Assembly (NCBI RefSeq): GCF_001570425.1
Contig: NZ_BCSX01000047.1
Location: 35,655-99,654 of the forward strand
DNA from: Mycolicibacterium brisbanense
Lineage (GTDB): Bacteria; Actinomycetota; Actinomycetes; Mycobacteriales; Mycobacteriaceae
Direction: 5' to 3'
DNA: 64,000 nucleotides
Positions 60,080 through 64,000 of the stretch are shown here, in pieces. The notes beneath the pieces are model-generated. The model was not told the origin of the DNA. It made no database searches and saw only the letters and a list, made by a program, of their open reading frames with translations. The position numbers and the translations under genes were made by a program. The first letter of the stretch is position 1, and every line of letters begins with the position of its first letter.

Positions 60080-60094
60080 TACAGTGAACTGGTG
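60080..60094 (+). promoter_or_regulatory. Predicted leaderless -10 of the second XRE-cupin gene
   Basis: TACAGT (60080-60085) lies exactly six bases before the GTG at 60092, and no Shine-Dalgarno is present. The pattern fits leaderless transcription. The dyad GTAA-N5-TTAC lies further upstream, near 60046-60058, and may be an operator. Confidence 0.45.
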
Positions 60095-60739
60095 ACCGAA
60101 GCCCCGCTTTTGCGTAACGTCTCGGGCATCGCGAGGGATCGCGGTCCGGACGAGTCGATCGAGGAGCTCGAACTCGAGACGGCCATTGCCCGCAATGTCC
60201 GACAGCTGCGCCAGCAACAGGGGCTGACCCTCGGCGAAATGGCTGCGACGGTAGGCATTTCGAAAGCCATGCTGTCCAAGATCGAAAACGCCCAGACCTC
60301 GTGCAGCCTGTCGACGCTGTCGCTGCTCGCCAAGGGGCTGGACGTGCCTGTGACATCACTGTTCCGCGGCTCGGATGTGGCACGCCCCGCGGCATTCGTC
60401 GAAGCCGGTACCGGCGCCCGTATCGCGCGTGACGGCACGCGGGAAGGCCACGAGTACCAGCTGCTGGGCTCCCTGCGCGGCGAACACAAGCGGCTGGAAT
60501 GCCTGCACGTGACGCTGACCGGAAAGAGCAACACCTACCCGCTGTTTCAGCATCCGGGTACCGAATTCATCTACATGCTCGAAGGCGTGATGGACTACAG
60601 CCACAGCCGCTCGGTGTACCGGTTGCACCCCGGCGACTCGCTGTTGATCGATGGCGAAGGCACGCACGGGCCCGTGGACCTGATTCAGATGCCCATCAGT
60701 TTCCTATCGGTGATCACCTTCCCGGACTCACACGTCTAG
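60092..60739 (+). CDS. XRE-family regulator with cupin sensor domain, copy 2
   Basis: This 215-residue paralogue of the regulator at 14958-15605 has the same length and is identical over long stretches, including ISKAMLSKIENAQTSCSLST, GLDVPVTSLFRG, and FQHPGTEF with MLEGVMDYSHSRSVYRLHPG in the cupin. Differences cluster at the N-terminus and in a few sensor residues. It follows the glnT operon and is divergent in function space from amt's copy, 45 kb away. The two probably recognise the same or overlapping DNA sites. GTG start, probably leaderless. Confidence 0.9.
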   Translation: MTEAPLLRNVSGIARDRGPDESIEELELETAIARNVRQLRQQQGLTLGEMAATVGISKAMLSKIENAQTSCSLSTLSLLAKGLDVPVTSLFRGSDVARPAAFVEAGTGARIARDGTREGHEYQLLGSLRGEHKRLECLHVTLTGKSNTYPLFQHPGTEFIYMLEGVMDYSHSRSVYRLHPGDSLLIDGEGTHGPVDLIQMPISFLSVITFPDSHV

Positions 60740-60748
60740 TTCGGGCCC

Positions 60749-61160
60749 CTACTGTCCGCCCGCCGGGGTGATCGCTTGTGCCGCATGCATATTCGCGTCG
60801 TGCAGGATTCCGTGCAGGTCGTCCAGACCGACGGATCGCGGACTCCGGTCGGTCCCCAGATTGCGGGCTGTGAGCGCCTGTAGCAGCCCGGCTGCGAACG
60901 CGTCCACCCACGCGGCGGGGTCGATGCCCGCGGCCCCGCGTACGCGCACGGATCCGCCTCTGATGTAGCCCGTGGCCGCTGCGTCGCCATGGGTGAGGAT
61001 CAGGATCGCCGGGCCCTGAGACATCAACCAGCGGATCGCGTCTGCCGGCCGGTCACCGGGACGCAGCCAGGCCAGGTCGTCGTCGGTCAGCGTGACAATG
61101 CCGCTGCGCGAGAGCATTTCGTCGATGCGGGCGCGCGAGGCGTCCCGGGATACCGTCGCC
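60749..61160 (-). pseudogene. Decayed PfkB-family sugar kinase, C-terminal remnant
   Basis: About 135 codons on the minus strand resemble the C-terminal half of fructokinase-like PfkB proteins: DASRARIDEMLSRSGIV, TDDDLAWLRPGDRPADAIRW, GPAILILTHGDAAATGYI and WVDAFAAGLLQALTAR. The N-terminal half with the sugar site is missing, and the GAGD anion-hole motif before the catalytic Asp reads AAWVD. It is therefore unlikely to be an active kinase. It lies about 2 kb from gnd, as if left from a sugar-phosphate gene cluster. The upstream boundary is approximate. Confidence 0.6.
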
Positions 61161-61270
61161 GAACGCGTAGCGCAGGCACTGTTGTTGCGGTGCGCGGTCG
61201 GCCGGCCGGAGGTGCGCCTGACAAGGGCGTGCCTGTGTACTTCTGAGGTCGGTTCCGTCGTGACGGTCAT

Positions 61271-61603
61271 GATGTGTCTCCTCCTCCAGAAGTCGGGGTC
61301 TTACATCCAGGGTCGCGCCAAGAGCGCCGACGCGGAACGCCAATCTGGATGGTTCGGTCTACCCGTTCGGGTAGGCCCGGCTGTCAGCGGCTGCGGCCGG
61401 AAACCTCAGCACCACACGCGAATCCGACGAGATCTGCCTCGGGGAGCCGGAATCTGTGCGGGCCGCGAGAAAGCAGAATTGAAAGAAGATTTCCCTACAT
61501 TAGATACTGTTTATTTCCGCGAAACAGTAGTAGCGTTAACTCCAATCCACTCGCGGTGGATTTTGTTAACTCACAGTACTACCGCTGCGCGAAGGGAAGC
61601 GAC
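61271..61603. promoter_or_regulatory. Control region upstream of the small ORF and FAD oxidoreductase
   Basis: There is no real gene in this stretch. It becomes AT-rich after 61480. A dyad TACTGTTT-N9-AAACAGTA lies at 61505-61529 (8-bp perfect arms). A promoter is likely between here and the ribosome site GAAGGGAAG at about 61591. Confidence 0.5.
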
Positions 61604-61753
61604 ATGGCGCTGATCACCGTGTCCTTCTGGAAAGCGTCGTCCGCCAACCCGCCCCGTCGGTTGACGGAGGGCAACGCGCGATCGTGTGCTCGATCGTGGC
61701 CGCCCGCCGACTATAACCCCTCACAAGCCGTTGAGTCCGTAACGCAGCCCTGA
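61604..61753 (+). CDS. Small ORF (49 residues) before the FAD oxidoreductase gene
   Basis: The ATG at 61604 has one of the best ribosome sites in the region (GAAGGGAAG, 5 bases upstream). It opens a 49-residue frame, MALITVSFWKASSANPPRRL followed by a basic/Pro-rich tail. It ends 38 bp before the FAD oxidoreductase ATG, whose own ribosome site is poor. It may be a leader peptide or small protein coupled to the oxidoreductase. No homology is recognised. Confidence 0.45.
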   Translation: MALITVSFWKASSANPPRRLTEGNARSCARSWPPADYNPSQAVESVTQP

Positions 61754-61791
61754 CCGCATCCAACCCAACACACTGGCAGAAAGTCATCATC

Positions 61792-62991
61792 ATGTCTGAA
61801 ACTCCCACCACGGCCGACGTCGTAATCGTGGGCGGCGGTTTGGAAGGCTGCTCAGCAGCCTGGTCGCTGGCCCAGCGTGGCATCACCGATGTCACCATCC
61901 TGGAGCGCGACACCGTCGGCTCGGGCGGCACGGGGAAGTCCTCCGGCGTCGTGCGCTGCCACTACGGCGTCAGCTCGCTGGCCGCCATGGCGACTCGCAG
62001 CCTCGAACTCTTCGAGAACGCCGAAGAGATCCTCGGTGAGGATGTCGGCTTCCACCAGACCGGCTACGTGGTCGGCGTGGGAGAGCAGAACGTCCAGGCC
62101 ATCAAGGACTCCATGGCCGCCCAGCGCGCCGTCGGTGTGCGCACCGAGGACATCGACAAGTCCGAGGTCGCCAAGCTGTGGCCCGTTGCCGACCTGGAGC
62201 CGTTCGCCGCGTTCGCGTGGGAAGAGCGTGGCGGATACGGTGACGCCTACCAGACCGCGCAGGGCTTCGCCGCTGCCGCCCGCCGCAAGGGCGTCCGCCT
62301 GCGCCAGAGCACCACGGTCAGCGAGATCATCGTCGAGAACGGCAAAGCCACGGGCGTGCGCCTGGCAGACGGCAGCGTCGTCTCGGCCAACACCGTCGTC
62401 GTGGCCGCCGGCCCCTGGTCGGTCGCGCTGCTGGCTCAGCACGGCATCGAACTGCCCATCACGGTGCACCGCGAGCAGATCGTGCTCATCGAACCGGGCC
62501 AGGACCTCGGCAAGGTTCCAGTGTTCTCCGATCTGGTGTCGCTGCAGTACGTGCGCCCCGAGGGCTCCGACGGCCAGATCCTGTTCGGTAACTCCGCGCT
62601 CGACGTTCTCGAGCCGGCCGACCCCGACAACTACCTCAACCGCGCCGACGACGACTTCATCGACCTCACGGTCGACAAGATCGGCACCCGGTTCCCCGGC
62701 CTGGAGAACCCGTCGATCGCATCGACCTACGCCGGTTGCTACGACGTGACCCCGGACTTCAACCCCGCGATCTCGAAGACCGATGTCGACGGCCTGATCG
62801 TCGCCGCGGGCTTCTCCGGTCACGGATTCAAGATCGCCCCCGCCGTCGGCAAGCTCATCGCCGACCTGGTCGTGGACGGCACGAGCTCCGACGCCGATAT
62901 CCCGGCCGAGGACTTCCGCCTGTCCCGGTTCGCCGAAGGCAAGCTGCTGAAGAGCCCCTTCCCGTACGTCGGCGCAGGGCAGATGCGCTGA
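61792..62991 (+). CDS. FAD-dependent oxidoreductase, sarcosine oxidase beta/glycine oxidase-like (DAO family)
   Basis: This 399-residue flavoenzyme has the dinucleotide motif VVIVGGGLEGCSAAWSLAQRG at residues 10-30 (split in two), the TVGSGGTGKSSGVVRCHYG block typical of sarcosine/dimethylglycine oxidase beta chains, and GLIVAAGFSGHGFKIAPAVG at the C-terminus for FAD. The enzymes of this family oxidise N-methyl or primary amines of amino acids. Placed behind a glnT/Mgs-like operon, it might oxidise N-methylglutamate or another N-substituted amino acid. No alpha, gamma or delta subunits of a heterotetramer accompany it. It ends at an 18-bp hairpin. Confidence 0.85.
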   Translation: MSETPTTADVVIVGGGLEGCSAAWSLAQRGITDVTILERDTVGSGGTGKSSGVVRCHYGVSSLAAMATRSLELFENAEEILGEDVGFHQTGYVVGVGEQNVQAIKDSMAAQRAVGVRTEDIDKSEVAKLWPVADLEPFAAFAWEERGGYGDAYQTAQGFAAAARRKGVRLRQSTTVSEIIVENGKATGVRLADGSVVSANTVVVAAGPWSVALLAQHGIELPITVHREQIVLIEPGQDLGKVPVFSDLVSLQYVRPEGSDGQILFGNSALDVLEPADPDNYLNRADDDFIDLTVDKIGTRFPGLENPSIASTYAGCYDVTPDFNPAISKTDVDGLIVAAGFSGHGFKIAPAVGKLIADLVVDGTSSDADIPAEDFRLSRFAEGKLLKSPFPYVGAGQMR

Positions 62992-62996
62992 AACCG

Positions 62997-63043
62997 ATCG
63001 TCGCCCCAGCACTGTCCAGGACGCGCAGTGCTGGGGCGACGAT
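62997..63043. terminator. 18-bp perfect hairpin after the FAD oxidoreductase gene
   Basis: Arms 62997-63014 and 63026-63043 are perfectly complementary over 18 bp (ATCGTCGCCCCAGCACTG and its complement) with an 11-base loop. The hairpin begins 6 bp after the stop codon. Confidence 0.8.
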
Positions 63044-63077
63044 GACGCTCGGTCTTGAGCATCCCGAGCGTTCGCCA

Positions 63078-63121
63078 AAATCGGCCTTGCTGCACGAACA
63101 AAAGTGCAGCAAGGCCGATTT
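63078..63121. repeat. 18-bp perfect inverted repeat
   Basis: Arms 63078-63095 (AAATCGGCCTTGCTGCAC) and 63104-63121 pair perfectly around an 8-base A-rich loop. It is the second of three strong stem-loops in the 293-bp space between the convergent FAD oxidoreductase and gnd genes. It ends in TTT on the plus strand, so it may be another terminator. Confidence 0.75.
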
Positions 63122-63172
63122 GGTCCGCGCATCGCGGGCAGGCCACCGCTTTTCGGTCGCCGTACAAAAGCC

Positions 63173-63238
63173 GACAGCGGAACCCCCAGCTGAGATGGTG
63201 TCGTGCAGGACAGTTCATCCGCTGGGAGTTCCGCTGTC
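63173..63238. repeat. 18-bp inverted repeat with 30-base loop
   Basis: Arms 63173-63190 (GACAGCGGAACCCCCAGC) and 63221-63238 (GCTGGGAGTTCCGCTGTC) match at 17 of 18 positions. It is the third stem-loop of the series and the nearest to the end of gnd, for which it may be the terminator. Confidence 0.7.
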
Positions 63239-63284
63239 TTCAGGGCCCCCCACCTGGCATGTCACATTGCCAGCGGCCCGGTCT

Positions 63285-64000
63285 CTAGGCCTGGATTTCG
63301 GTGCGGTCGCCGCTCCAGAGGGTGTGGAATTTTTGGCCGGGTTCGGCGTCGGTGCGTCCGTAGGTGTGGGCGCCGAAGAAGTCGCGTAGGCCTTGGGTGA
63401 GGGCGGCGGGGAGCCGTTCGGTGCGTAGCGCGTCGTAGTAGGACAGGGCTGAGGAGAAGCCGGGGATGGGGATGCCCAGGGCGGTGGCGGTGATGACGAC
63501 GCGGCGCCAGCTGTTGATGGCGGCTTCGACGGCGTCGCGGAAGTAGGGCGCGGCGAGCAGGGTGGCCAGCTGCGGGTCGGCGTCGTAGGCGTCTTTGATG
63601 CGGTTGAGGAATTTGGCGCGGATGATGCAGCCGCCGCGCCAGATGGTGGCCAGGTCTCCGGGGGTGATGTTCCAGTCGTATTCGGTGCTGCCGGCCTGGA
63701 TCTGGTTGAACCCTTGGGCGTAGGCGACGATTTTGGAGGCGTAGAGGGCTTGGCGGACGTCGTCGATGAATTGTTGGGTGTCGGTGGGTTTGTCGCCGAG
63801 GGTGCCGGAGGCCAGTCCGGCGGTGGCTTTGCGTTGCGGTACCGAGCCGGATAGGGCGCGGGCGAACACGGCTTCGGCGATGCCGGTGACGGGTACGCCG
63901 AGGTCGAGGGCGGATTTGACGGTCCAGCGGCCGGTGCCTTTTTGTTCGGCTTCGTCGACGATGACGTCGACCAGCGGTTTGCCGGTGGTGGCGTCGACCT
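63285..64000 (-). CDS. gnd: 6-phosphogluconate dehydrogenase, decarboxylating (5' part outside window)
   Basis: This is the C-terminal 238 codons of the pentose-phosphate enzyme that converts 6-phosphogluconate to ribulose 5-phosphate and CO2. The reading begins VDATTGKPLVDVIVDEAEQK, goes through KGTGRWTVKSALDLGVPVTGIAEAV (split) and TIWRGGCIIRAKFLNRI, and ends with GAHTYGRTDAEPGQKFHTLW. These are diagnostic of the all-helical dimerisation domain of the long GndA type. The GTG at 63869 is internal, since the frame continues to the window edge. It is convergent with the FAD oxidoreductase gene. Confidence 0.95.
   Translation of the reverse strand, partial: VDATTGKPLVDVIVDEAEQKGTGRWTVKSALDLGVPVTGIAEAVFARALSGSVPQRKATAGLASGTLGDKPTDTQQFIDDVRQALYASKIVAYAQGFNQIQAGSTEYDWNITPGDLATIWRGGCIIRAKFLNRIKDAYDADPQLATLLAAPYFRDAVEAAINSWRRVVITATALGIPIPGFSSALSYYDALRTERLPAALTQGLRDFFGAHTYGRTDAEPGQKFHTLWSGDRTEIQA

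Noticed and set aside
60749..61270. Functional 173-residue protein on the minus strand
   Set aside because: Only the C-terminal half resembles a PfkB kinase, key motifs are lost, and the first 35 residues look like random frame; treated as a pseudogene.

Overview
The window looks like chromosome from a fast-growing mycobacterium (Mycolicibacterium, M. smegmatis-like). The evidence is the high GC content, frequent GTG and TTG starts, Tat and lipobox signals, and a gene order shared with mycobacteria: dnaQ-leuA, murT-gatD, ask-asd, the ergothioneine operon egtABCDE, a glutamate-cysteine-ligase-like gene, glpK, and a methanol dehydrogenase with mnoSR and mftM. It is not simply the M. smegmatis layout as I remember it. 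The ammonium transporter and the type III glutamine synthetase operon lie about 40 kb apart, and each has its own copy of the same XRE-cupin regulator. I see no prophage, insertion sequence, CRISPR array, tRNA or rRNA.

Layout. (1) 1-6942: a catabolic locus with a Dpp-type ABC permease, cut by the window edge, divergent from a solute-binding lipoprotein. The lipoprotein gene leads a tightly overlapping operon encoding a cytoplasmic sialidase-like protein, an SDR, a DUF1537 four-carbon acid sugar kinase, a PdxA2-like dehydrogenase and a DeoR regulator. (2) 7055-12897: cell-wall genes gatD and murT, a DnaQ-like exonuclease, a SHOCT membrane protein, leuA with a leader-peptide attenuator, and a small secreted protein. 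(3) 12948-18110: a nitrogen-scavenging group with amt, an XRE-cupin regulator, a three-gene nitrile hydratase/thiocyanate hydrolase-type cluster and an Ntn amidohydrolase. (4) 18187-29316: ask-asd, envelope proteins, a Fur regulator with a predicted leaderless start, and egtABCDE. (5) 29472-33204: an NmrA-type reductase, and alkB translationally coupled to a Tat-exported cholesterol oxidase.

(6) 33635-41716: an alcohol-oxidation locus with the NDMA-dependent methanol dehydrogenase mdo, a MoxR ATPase, a VWA protein, a second iron-type alcohol dehydrogenase, the two-component system mnoSR and the mycofactocin methyltransferase mftM. (7) 41948-53657: two methyltransferases, a second GCL-family ligase, an acyltransferase, glpK, an aldo/keto reductase, two PadR regulators, a carotenoid oxygenase and a cation/proton antiporter. 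(8) 53661-63284: an orphan ModA with an HTH-TOBE protein, then a long gene-poor stretch. Next come glnT and three genes that together resemble split glutamate synthase or N-methylglutamate synthase, the second XRE-cupin regulator, a decayed sugar kinase, a small ORF and a sarcosine-oxidase-like flavoprotein. (9) 63285-64000: the 3' part of gnd.

Taken together, the window combines amino-acid and cell-wall housekeeping with several accessory nutrient modules for C1 compounds and alcohols, alkane or sterol, acid sugars, and nitriles, thiocyanate or methylated amines. The strongest candidates for undescribed biology are the sialidase-like/DUF1537/PdxA2 operon, the MoxR-VWA pair coupled to methanol dehydrogenase, the glnT/Mgs-like operon with its flavoprotein, and the paired XRE-cupin regulators that may tie the two nitrogen modules together.
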